A DNA stretch of 64,000 nucleotides from Bartonella bovis 91-4 (GCF_000384965.1 NZ_CM001844.1:124001-188000); one strand, 5' to 3'. Counted from the stretch's first letter, positions 1 to 9,421 are shown. The notes: a model not told the origin generated them from the letters alone. Numbers and translations are program-made.

Positions 1-160
1 AGGCTTTATATGATAAAATTTTGTCACACGAAACTTCCCTTCTCAAAATTTTTATAGGAAAATTTATATATAGTTTCTTTTAAACTTAAATTAGAGACCA
101 TAAACACTATTTGAATGGTAGATTTATTTAATCTATATACTTATTGATAAATAATATTAA

Positions 161-178
161 CTGCAATGTTTATTGCAG
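161..178. promoter_or_regulatory. Small perfect inverted repeat upstream of the Tim44-like gene
   Basis: Arms CTGCAAT and ATTGCAG with a 4-base loop (GTTT) form a 7-bp perfect inverted repeat about 30 bases before the first gene. It could be an operator or a short RNA hairpin in the leader. The rest of bases 1-197 is AT-rich and shows no gene. No regulator can be named from sequence. Confidence 0.25.
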
Positions 179-209
179 ATCACTTTAGGTTTGGAGATTG
201 ACAGCACCC

Positions 210-902
210 ATGGAATTTGACGTTGTACTTGTAATAGCTCTTGTTATTATGGTTGTTGTTTTTATGCAACTGCGTAATGTATTAGGAAAGCGGACTGGTT
301 TTGAAAGACCTCCCTTTGATCCTTATTCTGGTTGTTCTAAAAAGCAGATTGAAACAGAGACAGTCGATCATAGTATTTCATTTCCTCATAAGACTAACAC
401 ACAAAAGAAAGATTTTAGCGAAATTAATGCAATTGCACCAGAAGGGAGTGCGTTGAATGATGGTTTGCGGGCTATCTGTCAGGCCGATTCTAATTTTTCT
501 CCTCAATTTTTTATCAACGGTGTTCAAATTGCTTATGAGATGATTATGACAGCTTTTGCGCAAGGCGATCGTGATCAGCTTAAGAATTTGCTTTCTCAGG
601 ATGTTTTTGAGAGTTTTTGTGCGGCGATTGAGCAGCGCAAAAAGAGGGAGGAGAAAGTCGAGTTCACTTTTGTCGGGATTAATAAAGTTGAATTTGTTGC
701 AGCAGAAATGCAAAAAAGTGAAGAGTTTTTAACTGTGCGTATTGTCAGTGAAATTATTTCTGTGACTTATAATAAGCAAGACGAATGTATAGATGGTGAT
801 CCTGAAGCTATTGTAGAAATTAAAGATGTCTGGACTTTTGTTCGCAGCAGTCTATCACAGGATCCAAATTGGAAACTTTTTGCAACGGAAGATGGAAATT
901 AA
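210..902 (+). CDS. Tim44-like domain, membrane-anchored protein
   Basis: A hydrophobic stretch at about residues 5-20 forms a single N-terminal membrane anchor. It is followed by the conserved rhizobial block LRNVLGKRTG...RPPFDP and, from about residue 90 to the end, a Tim44-like fold (FINGVQIAYEMIMTAFAQGD region). The family is related to mitochondrial Tim44, but its bacterial role is poorly defined; it is thought to act at the inner membrane. The ATG at 210 is preferred to an in-frame TTG at 198, because the only GGAG (193-196) is too close to the TTG; the spacing to the ATG is somewhat long, so the start is uncertain. The next gene on the same strand encodes an Smr protein. Confidence 0.85.
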   Translation: MEFDVVLVIALVIMVVVFMQLRNVLGKRTGFERPPFDPYSGCSKKQIETETVDHSISFPHKTNTQKKDFSEINAIAPEGSALNDGLRAICQADSNFSPQFFINGVQIAYEMIMTAFAQGDRDQLKNLLSQDVFESFCAAIEQRKKREEKVEFTFVGINKVEFVAAEMQKSEEFLTVRIVSEIISVTYNKQDECIDGDPEAIVEIKDVWTFVRSSLSQDPNWKLFATEDGN

Positions 903-960
903 AAGGTTGTTCGTTTATTGAGTCTTTTTAGTCAAATTCAAGGAAAATTGCGGGATCAAA

Positions 961-1545
961 ATGGTTAGAGGTCAAGAAGAAGAGAAGCATAAGCTATTGA
1001 TGTTAGAAGATAGCTTTTTGTGGGAGAAAGTCTGTCGTACTATAATACCCCTTCATGATAGAAGCTCTTCTTTTATGAGAAAAGATGTTGAAAATATTGA
1101 ACATAAAAAACTACAAGTAAGTCATGCTCTTCCATTCTCTCAACAAAATCCAAAACAATTAGCAATGGTTAAAAAAAGTAGAGGGACGGTAGAACAAACA
1201 GAAAAAATATATTTTTTCGATCGTACAACACATCGTAAAATTGCAAAGGGTCATTATCCTATTGAAGCGTGTATTGATCTTCATGGTTTTATACAGGATG
1301 AAGCTTATTTTTTCTTAAAAAAATTTCTACAATCATCTCAGCAGCGTGGATTGCGCTATGTTTTGGTTATTACAGGAAAAGGCCAATCACACGGGAGTAA
1401 TGGCATTCTATGTCAGTATGTTCCTTATTGGTTATCAACACCAATTTTTCAATACTATATTCACGCATTTGAGAAAGCTTCTCGTCAGCATGGTGGAAAT
1501 GGTGCACTTTATGTTCGGTTACGCAGTTTATATAAGGGAAAATAA
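961..1545 (+). CDS. Smr domain protein (putative endonuclease/nucleic acid binding)
   Basis: The N-terminal half carries the rhizobial-type segment LWEKVCRTIIPLHDRS. The C-terminal half (about residues 105-190) is an Smr domain with the IDLHGF motif and the conserved HGGNGALYVRLR end. Smr domains are found in MutS2 and in small stand-alone proteins and can have DNA or RNA nicking activity; the role here is unknown. It follows the Tim44-like gene by 58 bp. In many Rhizobiales a lytic transglycosylase gene (mltA) lies between these two, and it is absent here. Confidence 0.85.
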   Translation: MVRGQEEEKHKLLMLEDSFLWEKVCRTIIPLHDRSSSFMRKDVENIEHKKLQVSHALPFSQQNPKQLAMVKKSRGTVEQTEKIYFFDRTTHRKIAKGHYPIEACIDLHGFIQDEAYFFLKKFLQSSQQRGLRYVLVITGKGQSHGSNGILCQYVPYWLSTPIFQYYIHAFEKASRQHGGNGALYVRLRSLYKGK

Positions 1546-1636
1546 TTATAATGCTGTGGTTTGGAAAATTGTAGAAATCAATGTTTATTGTTGAATGAAT
1601 TAAGAAGAAACAGCTCTTCTTTATCATAAGTGGAAA

Positions 1637-2650
1637 TTATTCATGTTCTATTTCAGAAAATTCTTGTGGTTTAAAATAATAAGCTGTTGAACAAAATTCA
1701 CATGTCACTGAAATTTGTTTGTTTTCGACTGTTTGAGCACGTTCTTTGGCAGAGAATTTATCTAATATCATTTTAATTTTTTTGCGCGAACAAGAACATT
1801 GGGCCACAATAGGAGAGGCTTTAAAAACTATAACGCCTTGTTCATGAAAAAGACGGAACAGTAATCGTTTAGGACCAACTTGAGGATCTGTAAGTTCTTC
1901 ATTTTCAAGAGTTGCAGTAAGTACTTTAACTTCTTGCCATTGATCTTTAAGTTGGGCATGGGTTTTTGTTTCTTGTACTTGTTTATGTACTATATGCGTT
2001 TTATGATGAGGTGATGCCTGGGGCAAAAGTTGGGTTAAAATACCCCCTGCTCGCCAGGTTTTTGTTAATTTTCCTTGCTGATCATGATTGATTAACATGG
2101 TAACTGCCAGACGGATATCCGTAGAGATTTGTTCTGATTGATCAAAATAAGTACAGGCAACTTCTTGTAGATTTGACCCATCTAATGCAACAATTCCTTG
2201 ATAGCGTTTCATATGGGAGCCTTGGTCAATGGTGAAAGCTAAAGTTCCTTTGCCAAGCAGCATTTTTGAAGATGTTTGTCCATTGATTATCGCTTGTTTT
2301 AAGTTTTTTTCATCAAAACGAGCATAACCACGCAGTTGATAGGGAGTAGTAAAGTCACATACCAGCATATTTACTGGTCCATTAGAATGGGTTTGTAAGA
2401 TAAATTTGCCCTTAATTTTAAGTGAAGTTCCAAGCAGAACGGTTAAGACTAAAGCTTCTGCCAAAAGATAAGAAACAGGTTCAGGATATTGATGGCTTGT
2501 GAGAATAGAATTGACAGCTTCTCCAAGTTGTACAATACGTCCACGCACGTCAAGTTCTTCAATTTGAAAAGGAAGAACAATATCATTTCCATTCAAGTAG
2601 ACATTATTAGAATAAGTTTTATTGTTGGCTTTTTCATTTTCTATGTTCAT
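1637..2650 (-). CDS. hslO: Hsp33 redox-regulated chaperone
   Basis: Hsp33 is a cytosolic holdase chaperone that is switched on by oxidation. The C-terminal zinc switch is complete: a CxC pair (C285, C287) and a CxxC pair (C317, C320), the four cysteines that bind zinc when reduced. The N-terminal substrate-binding domain contains the usual EALVLTVLLGTSLK and NGPVNMLVCDF segments. The 337-residue length is normal for alphaproteobacteria. It is the last gene of an argD-argF-hslO run, so it probably shares a transcript with argD through the dead argF. Confidence 0.95.
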   Translation of the reverse strand: MNIENEKANNKTYSNNVYLNGNDIVLPFQIEELDVRGRIVQLGEAVNSILTSHQYPEPVSYLLAEALVLTVLLGTSLKIKGKFILQTHSNGPVNMLVCDFTTPYQLRGYARFDEKNLKQAIINGQTSSKMLLGKGTLAFTIDQGSHMKRYQGIVALDGSNLQEVACTYFDQSEQISTDIRLAVTMLINHDQQGKLTKTWRAGGILTQLLPQASPHHKTHIVHKQVQETKTHAQLKDQWQEVKVLTATLENEELTDPQVGPKRLLFRLFHEQGVIVFKASPIVAQCSCSRKKIKMILDKFSAKERAQTVENKQISVTCEFCSTAYYFKPQEFSEIEHE

Positions 2651-2680
2651 ATCTTAAACTTTTTATAATTTATTTGAAGG

Positions 2681-3369
2681 TTATTGTGCAGAGAAAAACA
2701 GATCATGTAAACACCAGGAAAGAATCGCTTTTTGGGGATCGTTAATAAGCGTAATATGAACACCTCGTTCACGTGATCACTCAACATATTTCATTTGTGG
2801 TTTGCTACCTTTTGGTGTTGCAGTGCATAGATGAAAGTTAAAAAGAGCTGTCGTTTTGATTAAGGAATGGAGAACATTATTACCATCTCCCATCCAAGCA
2901 AATATTTTACCAGAAATTGGTCCACGATGTTCTTCATAAGTAAGAATATCTGCTAGAATTTGGCAAGGATGTGTGTCATCTGCGAGGGCGTTAATGATAG
3001 GAATTTGAGCATGTTGTGCTAGTTCAAGTATTCGGTAATATGCTGTAGTTTTTAGTGTCATGATGCCTAAAAAACGCGATAATACCCATACTGTATCAGT
3101 AATGGTTTCACTGTGACTAAGCTGCATCTCTAAAATTAGTTAACATAATTGTTTCTTCACCAAGCTATCGCATGCTGTTATCAAATGAAATGTGAGTGCA
3201 TGTGAATGGGTTTTTCAAAAATCATTGCCAATGTTTTATCAACAAAGGTTTTTGAATTTTGCCCTGCTTTAAAAATTTTTTTAAGGATTGCGGCATAATC
3301 GATGATAGCGTGTGCTGTTTTCGGGGTTAAAATGGATAAGTCAGTGAAATGGCGAAAAGCATTTGTCAT
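2681..3369 (-). pseudogene. argF: Ornithine carbamoyltransferase, decayed
   Basis: The reading frame starts well (MTNAFRHFTDLS...) and reaches LAMIFEKP. A frame change at about 3205 follows, where the carbamoyl-phosphate motif STRTR should be; in the recovered frame it reads FTCTH. A TAG comes next within SFDNSMR-stop-LGEETIMLTNFRDA, then another frame change. The middle part (2777-3127) is nearly intact, with HPCQILADILTYEEHRGP and WMGDGNNVLHSL. It ends in a TGA, beyond which HITLINDPQKAI can still be read. About the last third of the enzyme, including the HCLPA region, is gone. At least two frameshifts, two nonsense codons and a 3' truncation make function impossible. It starts 10 bp after argD and precedes hslO. 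Confidence 0.93.
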
Positions 3370-3379
3370 GAGATTACAT

Positions 3380-4582
3380 TTATTTTTTGTTATGAATTTG
3401 TGAGAGGTGAGCAATTGCTTTCTCAATACGACGCAAGCCTTCATGTATTTCTTCGTCAGTTATGATGAGAGGGGGTAAGAAGCGTACAAAATTGTTGCTG
3501 GCACTAACACTTAAAATATGTTCATTTTCCAATGCGCTGATAACATCATTTTGGGGGATGATACACTGAATACCTATCATAAGACCTTTTCCTTGAATTG
3601 CGCAAATAACATCAGGATAAGTTTCAAGAATAGTTAAAAGTCCTTGTTTTAACTGATGAGCTACGTGTTGAACATGATTAAGAAAATCAGGCTCTGACAC
3701 AATGTCAAGAACACTATTGCCAACAGCCATACCAAGAAGATTACCTCCAAAAGTTGAGCCATGTGTTCCCGGTGTCATACTTTTTGCAGCTTCATTTGTT
3801 GCAAGGCAAGCACCTAATGGAAAGCCACCACCCAGTCCTTTTGCTAAAGTAAGAATATCAGGTGTAATATCACTCCATTCATAGGCGAAAAGTTTACCTG
3901 TTCGTCCGATACCAGTTTGAACTTCATCTAAAATCAATAATAAGTTGTTTTCATCACATAGTTTGCGTAAAAGCCTTAGAGTTTCGAGAGGTACTACTCG
4001 TAGCCCCCCTTCTCCTTGAATGGGTTCAATAAGGATGGCTGCAGTATTTTTATTGATAGCATTACGTAAAGCTTTTTCATCCCCAAAAGGAACTTGAATA
4101 AAACCACTCACTTTAGGGCCAAAACCTTCAAGATATTTTTCTTGTCCGCTAGCAGCAAGTGTTGCAAGTGTGCGGCCATGAAATGCATCTTTAAAAGTGA
4201 TAATTTCAAAACGCTCTGGTTGACCATGTGCATAGTGATAATGTCGGGCAGTTTTAAATGCACACTCTAATGCTTCTGCACCAGAGTTACAGAAAAAAAC
4301 TTTATCAGCAAAGCTATTTGCACAAAGACGCGTAGCAAGGGTCTCTTGTTCAGGTGATTGAAAAAGATTGGAGATGTGCCAAAGTTTTTCAGCCTGTATT
4401 TTAAGGGCATCAATTAATTTTGGGTGAGCATACCCTAAAATATTAACAGCAACGCCAGATGTAAAATCAAGATAACGCTCTCCTTTGTCGGAAATAAGCC
4501 ATACACCATTGCCTTGTTTAAAACACAAATTACGTCGAGCATAACTATTATACAGTGATTGTGTAGAGGTGCTTCCCATCAT
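3380..4582 (-). CDS. argD: Acetylornithine/succinyldiaminopimelate aminotransferase
   Basis: This is a class III PLP-dependent aminotransferase, 400 residues and intact. The PLP lysine is K248 in [12 protein letters not shown], the cofactor-binding aspartate is D219 in [13 protein letters not shown], and the GAEALE segment lies near residue 101. ArgD makes N-acetylornithine in arginine synthesis. In E. coli the same enzyme also works as N-succinyl-diaminopimelate aminotransferase for lysine and peptidoglycan. Because the adjacent argF is dead, the second role may explain its retention (inference). The start follows AAAGGA by four to five bases; a second ATG lies one codon downstream. Confidence 0.93.
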   Translation of the reverse strand: MMGSTSTQSLYNSYARRNLCFKQGNGVWLISDKGERYLDFTSGVAVNILGYAHPKLIDALKIQAEKLWHISNLFQSPEQETLATRLCANSFADKVFFCNSGAEALECAFKTARHYHYAHGQPERFEIITFKDAFHGRTLATLAASGQEKYLEGFGPKVSGFIQVPFGDEKALRNAINKNTAAILIEPIQGEGGLRVVPLETLRLLRKLCDENNLLLILDEVQTGIGRTGKLFAYEWSDITPDILTLAKGLGGGFPLGACLATNEAAKSMTPGTHGSTFGGNLLGMAVGNSVLDIVSEPDFLNHVQHVAHQLKQGLLTILETYPDVICAIQGKGLMIGIQCIIPQNDVISALENEHILSVSASNNFVRFLPPLIITDEEIHEGLRRIEKAIAHLSQIHNKK

Positions 4583-5015
4583 TATTTCCTTTATTTGTTA
4601 AGCACCGCGATCTGATAAATAAAAAATGCTACACTTATCAATGCAATGTAATCGGTACTTCAAAATCATTGATAAACTATCGCTCCAATTAATAAAAAGT
4701 CAATTAAGGTTTTTAAAAGATACGTTTACATGAAAAGGTCAGAGCAAAAGAAAGGATTTTCTCTATGATTGATTCGCAAGTTGGGGAAAACTTTTTAAAA
4801 AGACATTTCAAAAGGTAAAGACTCTTGTCATAGAGTCAGTGCATATTATAGTCTAAATAGACAAACAAGATTGTATTTACATTTGTAAATCTACAGATAA
4901 ATGAAATCTTTTTGCACTTTATTTTAAAATATAAAAATTTGTTTAAAATAAAGTTAATACATTTGAAAATGCGATAGGGTGCATTTCAATGATATAATCA
5001 GAAAGGAGTTCTTGT
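4583..5015. other. Divergent intergenic region argD/gcrA
   Basis: 433 bp between two divergent genes, AT-rich and without an ORF that I can support. It holds three GANTC sites (4771, 4820, 4833), a candidate promoter for gcrA, and the gcrA ribosome binding site AAGGAG at 5003-5008. Confidence 0.6.
4820..4852 (+). promoter_or_regulatory. Candidate gcrA promoter flanked by CcrM (GANTC) sites
   Basis: TTGTCA at 4825-4830 and TATAGT at 4847-4852 are separated by 16 bp. GACTC (4820-4824) abuts the -35 element and GAGTC (4833-4837) lies in the spacer; the two are arms of a GACTC/GAGTC inverted repeat. GANTC is the target of the alphaproteobacterial cell-cycle methyltransferase CcrM, and GcrA acts at methylated GANTC promoters. 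Promoter strength and methylation control are inference. Confidence 0.35.
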
Positions 5016-5549
5016 ATGGGTTGGACATGTGAACGCGTTGAACTTCTTAAGAAGTTTTGGAGTGAGGGTCTAAGTGCAAGTCAGATTGCTGCTCAGCTGG
5101 GTGGGGTCAGCAGAAATGCAGTAATCGGTAAAGTACACCGGCTAAAATTACCAGGGCGTGGTAAAACAACATCCGTGACATCGCGTGTACAAAAAACACC
5201 AGCAGGTGTTGGTTCATCAATGCCACGAATGCGCCGTGTTGCATCCTCTGTAGTTCCAGAAAGTCCTATTTCTTGCAGTGTTGGGGCAACAGCTTTGAAA
5301 ATGGATTTTATAACCGAGGATGTGACAGCAGTTGATGTTATAGAGCAATCAAAAGTGGTTGTTCCTATTTCACGTCATCTTAATCTTTTGCAACTGAGTG
5401 AAAATACATGTAGATGGCCGGTCGGAGATCCTTTGTCGTCAGATTTTCATTTTTGTGGTGCTGATTCTGGTGAAGGAAATCCTTATTGCGCTTTTCATGC
5501 CAAGATAGCATTTCAACCAATGTCAGAAAAACGGCGAATAAGAATATAA
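5016..5549 (+). CDS. gcrA: GcrA cell cycle regulator
   Basis: The N-terminal 50 residues form the GcrA DNA-binding domain, beginning MGWTCERVELLKKFW and followed by SASQIAAQLGG and RNAVIGKVHRLKLPGR. The C-terminal part (about residues 115-175) has the conserved LLQLSENTCRWPVGDP and FHFCGADSGEGNPYCAFHAK blocks, which contact sigma70 in Caulobacter GcrA. GcrA is specific to alphaproteobacteria. It binds sigma70-RNA polymerase and activates promoters with CcrM-methylated GANTC. The 177-residue length is normal. It is monocistronic, with a strong AAGGAG eight bases before the ATG. Confidence 0.97.
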   Translation: MGWTCERVELLKKFWSEGLSASQIAAQLGGVSRNAVIGKVHRLKLPGRGKTTSVTSRVQKTPAGVGSSMPRMRRVASSVVPESPISCSVGATALKMDFITEDVTAVDVIEQSKVVVPISRHLNLLQLSENTCRWPVGDPLSSDFHFCGADSGEGNPYCAFHAKIAFQPMSEKRRIRI

Positions 5550-6380
5550 CTTAGATATTATCCTGTATCGGAGTTTGTACTTTATAAATAAATTTAGTTT
5601 AAAAAATAAAATTATTTTTTAAATCTAGGATTTTATAAAAGAGTTCTTTTGTAAAGATATATATTTAAATGAATATAAAATTTTCATTGGAATTTTTTGG
5701 ATTCAAATTTCATTTTTGATGGTTATTATCGAATGATAATATGCATTAGTAAGTGTATAAATCATCGCAAAATTTAGGCAAAATTTTATTGTTCCACGGA
5801 TATTTTTATCTATGGGCATTTTGATCTTTAAAGATGAAATTGTGTCATTCAGCCGGTATGTTTAATATTTGCTTTTTATTTTTTTATGTACTTTTACGAT
5901 ACAGATTTTCTTAAAACGAAGATAATGAGAATTTTGAGCAAGTTTGATAGCTACTATATTAAAACTGACTGTACATGTTTAATTATTATTAGTTTTAAGC
6001 AGTTTTTTGCTTCTATTCATAGAATTTTTTGTTACTTGTTAGCTGAATGTTGAGGCTATTATTGATATTACAGCAATAAAGCCTATCCATATATCGCTTA
6101 TGATTAGTTTGGTAAAATATTTGAGCTATGGTTTATATGTGGAATTGGTAATGCTTAGAGAATTATAGTGTTAACCAAGTTGTAGTTATCTGAGAGATGA
6201 AATGCGTACTTATACAAGGAGTACACATAAAGTAAATAAAGCCAAACTAGACATACAGTGTCTACAAATTAGTTTTAAAATTCTATAAGAAAGCTAAGAT
6301 GCATATTTTAGATACGGCAATGATTAAAATTAAAATATAATTGCTTATTTTATTTAATTTCTTAACAAAACACCAAAAGG
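5550..6380. other. Gene-free AT-rich spacer gcrA/ccmG
   Basis: 831 bp with convergent flanking genes. I see no coding frame, RNA gene or clear terminator. Base composition and dense stop codons in all frames suggest fully decayed DNA. The gcrA/argD block and the ccm block are not usual neighbours in Rhizobiales, so a rearrangement junction may lie here (inference). Confidence 0.5.
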
Positions 6381-7013
6381 TTAAAATTGTTTATTTGGGT
6401 GAAATAAATAATTTATCATAGCAGATTCTTTTACAGTTATCGCTTTTTCTATTTTTGGCAGAATTTCTGTTTGATAAATTTGCCATGTTAAAGGGCCAAT
6501 ATGTCTGGCAATGATGATATTTTCTTCGTTTAGAATAAAGGTTTCCGGTGGTCCATATACGCCCCAGTTAATGGCGGTATGGTTTGAAGTATCAAAAGCA
6601 GTAAATTTAAAAGGATTGCCAAAATGAGTTAAAAAACGTTTGGCATTTTCTTTGTTATCTTTAAAATTAATTCCGATAAGATCAAAACGATGATCTTTTG
6701 CGATTTTCATAAGAACGGGATGCTCTTTACGGCAAGGTGGACACCAGGATCCCCAAAAGTTAATTAATGTTATACGTCCTTTAAACTGTTCTGAATTTAA
6801 ATAACCATTTCTATTTAACAAGGGAAGATGAGTTTTAGGAGCTGGTTTTCCAATTAATATATTTGAGGTGAGGAAGAGATCATTGGAGTGTTTATTTTTT
6901 ATAGAGCTAAAGAGCAGTAAGATTAGTAGAAGAAAGAGCAAAAACGGTGCAAAAAGACCAAGTAAGGGAGGTAAAGATACGCTTTTTTTAAATTTGAATG
7001 GAGTGGTTTTCAT
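6381..7013 (-). CDS. ccmG: Cytochrome c biogenesis thiol:disulfide oxidoreductase CcmG/DsbE
   Basis: A membrane-anchored periplasmic thioredoxin-like protein. A hydrophobic anchor spans about residues 19-37, and the thioredoxin fold carries the active site WCPPC at residues 90-94 (INFWGSWCPPCRKEHP). The CcmG family signature GVYGPPETFIL follows. It keeps apocytochrome c cysteines reduced for heme attachment. The start codon lies inside the end of ccmD (26-bp overlap), indicating translational coupling. It is the last gene of the ccmABCDG run. Confidence 0.94.
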   Translation of the reverse strand: MKTTPFKFKKSVSLPPLLGLFAPFLLFLLLILLLFSSIKNKHSNDLFLTSNILIGKPAPKTHLPLLNRNGYLNSEQFKGRITLINFWGSWCPPCRKEHPVLMKIAKDHRFDLIGINFKDNKENAKRFLTHFGNPFKFTAFDTSNHTAINWGVYGPPETFILNEENIIIARHIGPLTWQIYQTEILPKIEKAITVKESAMINYLFHPNKQF

Positions 7014-7239
7014 TGCATTTTTCTTCCCAAATCATCTCTTTTGCTTGTAGTTGTTGCAGGATTTTTCTTTGGTATGCTCCTTTACGGAGAATATACCCAA
7101 TAAAACAAAGAAGAGTGATTGCAGAAAGCATGTAGCTTAGAATGACGGTTTGTTCGTGGTGAAGAGTGCCAAGGAGAAAATCAATGCGCTGAGAAAAATT
7201 TTCTAAAAGTTTATTTTGAATGTTATTTGAGTTGGGCAT
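6988..7239 (-). CDS. ccmD: Heme exporter protein CcmD
   Basis: A small protein (83 residues) with one membrane helix at about residues 34-52 (ILSYMLSAITLLCFIGYIL), followed by a basic, charged tail (RKGAYQRKILQQLQAKE) typical of CcmD. CcmD stabilises the CcmABC complex and helps release holo-CcmE. It is a little longer than usual because of extra N-terminal residues. It sits 17 bp after ccmC and overlaps ccmG. The call rests on position, size and topology, since CcmD sequences are poorly conserved. Confidence 0.85.
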   Translation of the reverse strand: MPNSNNIQNKLLENFSQRIDFLLGTLHHEQTVILSYMLSAITLLCFIGYILRKGAYQRKILQQLQAKEMIWEEKCNENHSIQI

Positions 7240-7256
7240 GGTAAAGAGTTTTAATG

Positions 7257-8009
7257 TTAAATAATACGACGAGTTATTTTAGTTTGAAGTGTTTGAATAT
7301 GACGACGGATGATTTCATTTTGCATGGCCATTAAATTTAATAAGATAAATAAAAGAATAAAACAAAACATCATGATTATAAGTGGCCAGAGCATGGGGCC
7401 ATCAATTGTTGTGCCACCTAAACGTAAAAGTGATGCTGATTGATGAAGCGTATTCCACCAATTGACGGAAAATTTAATAATAGGAATATTAACTAATCCA
7501 ATCAGTGTTAAAATTGCTGTAGCACGTGTGGCTTTTACTTGGTTATCAAAAGCACAGGCGAGCATGATAATAGCAAGATAAATAAAAAATAAGATCAAAA
7601 CTGATGTTAATCTAGCATCCCATACCCACCATGTTCCCCATGTAGGGCGCCCCCAAAGGGCTCCTGTCATTAAGGCTAAGGCTGTAAAAATTGCTCCAAT
7701 GGGAGCGTTACATTTGAGTGCTATATCAGCAAGATGATTATTCCAAATCAGGCTACTTAGTGCAGCAGCACTCATCATAATATAGCAAATTGTAGACAGC
7801 CACGCAAATGGTACATGAATGTACATAATCCTAACAGTAATACCTTGTTGATAGTCGTCAGGAGAATATATAATAAGAACTAATCCTAGGATAAGAAAAA
7901 ACACTGTTGCGCCGGTTAACCAAGGTAAAACAGCACTGCTGATTTCCATAAAACGGGCTGAATTTGCAAGGAAAAGCTTCGTATTTTTTTGATGTGATAA
8001 TTCATTCAT
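7257..8009 (-). CDS. ccmC: Heme exporter/heme handling protein CcmC
   Basis: A six-helix inner-membrane protein of 250 residues. It has the tryptophan-rich heme-handling motif WGTWWVWD at residues 124-131. Candidate heme-ligand histidines are H65 (MYIHVPFAW) and H189 (WWNTLHQ). CcmC loads heme onto the chaperone CcmE. It lies between ccmB and ccmD on the minus strand. The length and motif leave little doubt, although ccmE/F/H are not in this window. Confidence 0.96.
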   Translation of the reverse strand: MNELSHQKNTKLFLANSARFMEISSAVLPWLTGATVFFLILGLVLIIYSPDDYQQGITVRIMYIHVPFAWLSTICYIMMSAAALSSLIWNNHLADIALKCNAPIGAIFTALALMTGALWGRPTWGTWWVWDARLTSVLILFFIYLAIIMLACAFDNQVKATRATAILTLIGLVNIPIIKFSVNWWNTLHQSASLLRLGGTTIDGPMLWPLIIMMFCFILLFILLNLMAMQNEIIRRHIQTLQTKITRRII

Positions 8010-8054
8010 AAGTTTATAATAAGCAAACTTTAGTTTTGCAGCAATTATCTTTTA

Positions 8055-8717
8055 TTATTCTAATAAATATTTCAGTGTTATAGCTACTACAAAAGGGCTA
8101 AAGACACTCAAAAAAAGTGAGAAAGCAATAAGAAAAGCCAAGGCAGTAAAAAAGATGTTTGGTGTTATTGGGGCCGTCACAGCTGCAACACCAAAAATCA
8201 TGATTGGGATTGTCCATGGCAGAATAATAATAAAAGTGAGAATAGTACTATGCGGCAATGATATTGCTAATGCTGCGCCAATAGCACCTATAAAAATGAT
8301 AGAAGGTGTTCCACATAAAAGGGTGAGCATCGTTGCAAAAGTTGTTCTAGCATCTAAATAGAGCATAAATGCTAAAATAGGGGTGGTAAGAATAAGAGGA
8401 AGCATAGTTCCTGCCCAATGGGCAAGGCATTTGGTAAAAACAATAAGTGTTAAACTTTGTCTTTGAGTGGCAAGGATAAGTTGATCAAGATTTCCATCAT
8501 CATAATCAATTTGAAACAGTTTATTAAGGTTAAGTAGGCTAGCTAGAAGAGCACCAAGCCATAATATACCTGGACCTATCCGTGCAAGAGTATCTGGATC
8601 TGGCCCGATGGCAAAAGGAATTATCATAATAACAGCAATAAAAAATAAGAGTTCTGTTAGCAAAGAAACTTGTGGCCCTAAAATTAATTTAAGATCTCGC
8701 CATAATAATGCTTTCAT
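8055..8717 (-). CDS. ccmB: Heme ABC exporter permease CcmB
   Basis: A 220-residue polytopic protein with about six hydrophobic helices. CcmB features are visible: FRLQ-type segments such as LFQIDYDDGNLDQLILATQ near residue 70, and LCGTPSIIFIGAIGAAL near residue 140. It is the membrane subunit of the CcmAB transporter, which drives release of holo-CcmE using ATP. It starts 13 bp after ccmA, and ccmC follows 45 bp downstream. Confidence 0.95.
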   Translation of the reverse strand: MKALLWRDLKLILGPQVSLLTELLFFIAVIMIIPFAIGPDPDTLARIGPGILWLGALLASLLNLNKLFQIDYDDGNLDQLILATQRQSLTLIVFTKCLAHWAGTMLPLILTTPILAFMLYLDARTTFATMLTLLCGTPSIIFIGAIGAALAISLPHSTILTFIIILPWTIPIMIFGVAAVTAPITPNIFFTALAFLIAFSLFLSVFSPFVVAITLKYLLE

Positions 8718-8730
8718 TTAAATGTTCTCT

Positions 8731-9342
8731 TCAAAAGGGTAGAAAATTCTCTAGGGCAATCGTATGGTTTTCTGAAAGACCAAGTGGTATATGGGTTGCA
8801 GTAATAATCATGCCACCTTGGTTGAGATGGTTCTGGAAAAGATTTGCAAAAATAATTTGAGTATGTCTATCAACACCAGATGTTGGTTCATCTAGAATCC
8901 AAACAGGACGATAGGATAGTAAAAGACGAGCAATAGCTACACGTCTTTTTTGTCCAGTTGATAAAACGCGAAAAGGTAAATGTCCAAGATCAGAAAGACC
9001 AATATCTGCAAGAGCTTCATGAGGAGTGCGCAAATATTGACCGTAAAACTCTGCCCAAAATTGCAAATTGTCAATGACTGACAAAGAGGATTTCATGGCA
9101 TTTTGAATACTTAGATAATGACATACACTAGCTAAGGGGTATGTCTGTTTATGGTCTTTAAACACAACATACCCTTCAGTAGCTTCAAGAAGGCCGACAA
9201 TGATTCGTAGTAATGTTGATTTTCCGATACCATTTGGGCCTGTAATTGTCATGAGTTGTTGTGGAAGTAAACAAAAAGAAAGGCCTTGAAATAAAATCTC
9301 TTTATTTCTATGTGCTGCTAAATTTTTACCTAATAACACCAT
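8731..9342 (-). CDS. ccmA: Heme ABC exporter ATP-binding protein CcmA
   Basis: An ABC ATPase of 203 residues with Walker A GPNGIGKST at about residues 35-43, signature LSTGQKRRVAIARL at 127-140 and Walker B VWILDEP at 147-153. The short length and the operon (followed by ccmB, ccmC, ccmD, ccmG) identify CcmA. It is the first gene of the run. Its start is 292 bp from the divergent acnA, and the spacer holds an Irr-box-like palindrome that may control one or both genes. Confidence 0.96.
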   Translation of the reverse strand: MVLLGKNLAAHRNKEILFQGLSFCLLPQQLMTITGPNGIGKSTLLRIIVGLLEATEGYVVFKDHKQTYPLASVCHYLSIQNAMKSSLSVIDNLQFWAEFYGQYLRTPHEALADIGLSDLGHLPFRVLSTGQKRRVAIARLLLSYRPVWILDEPTSGVDRHTQIIFANLFQNHLNQGGMIITATHIPLGLSENHTIALENFLPF

Positions 9343-9421
9343 GTAATTGCCTGTTATTCTACTTATTTTTACAGCTTTTATTACATTGTAAAATAAAAAA
9401 CACGTTTTTTATGTAATTGTA

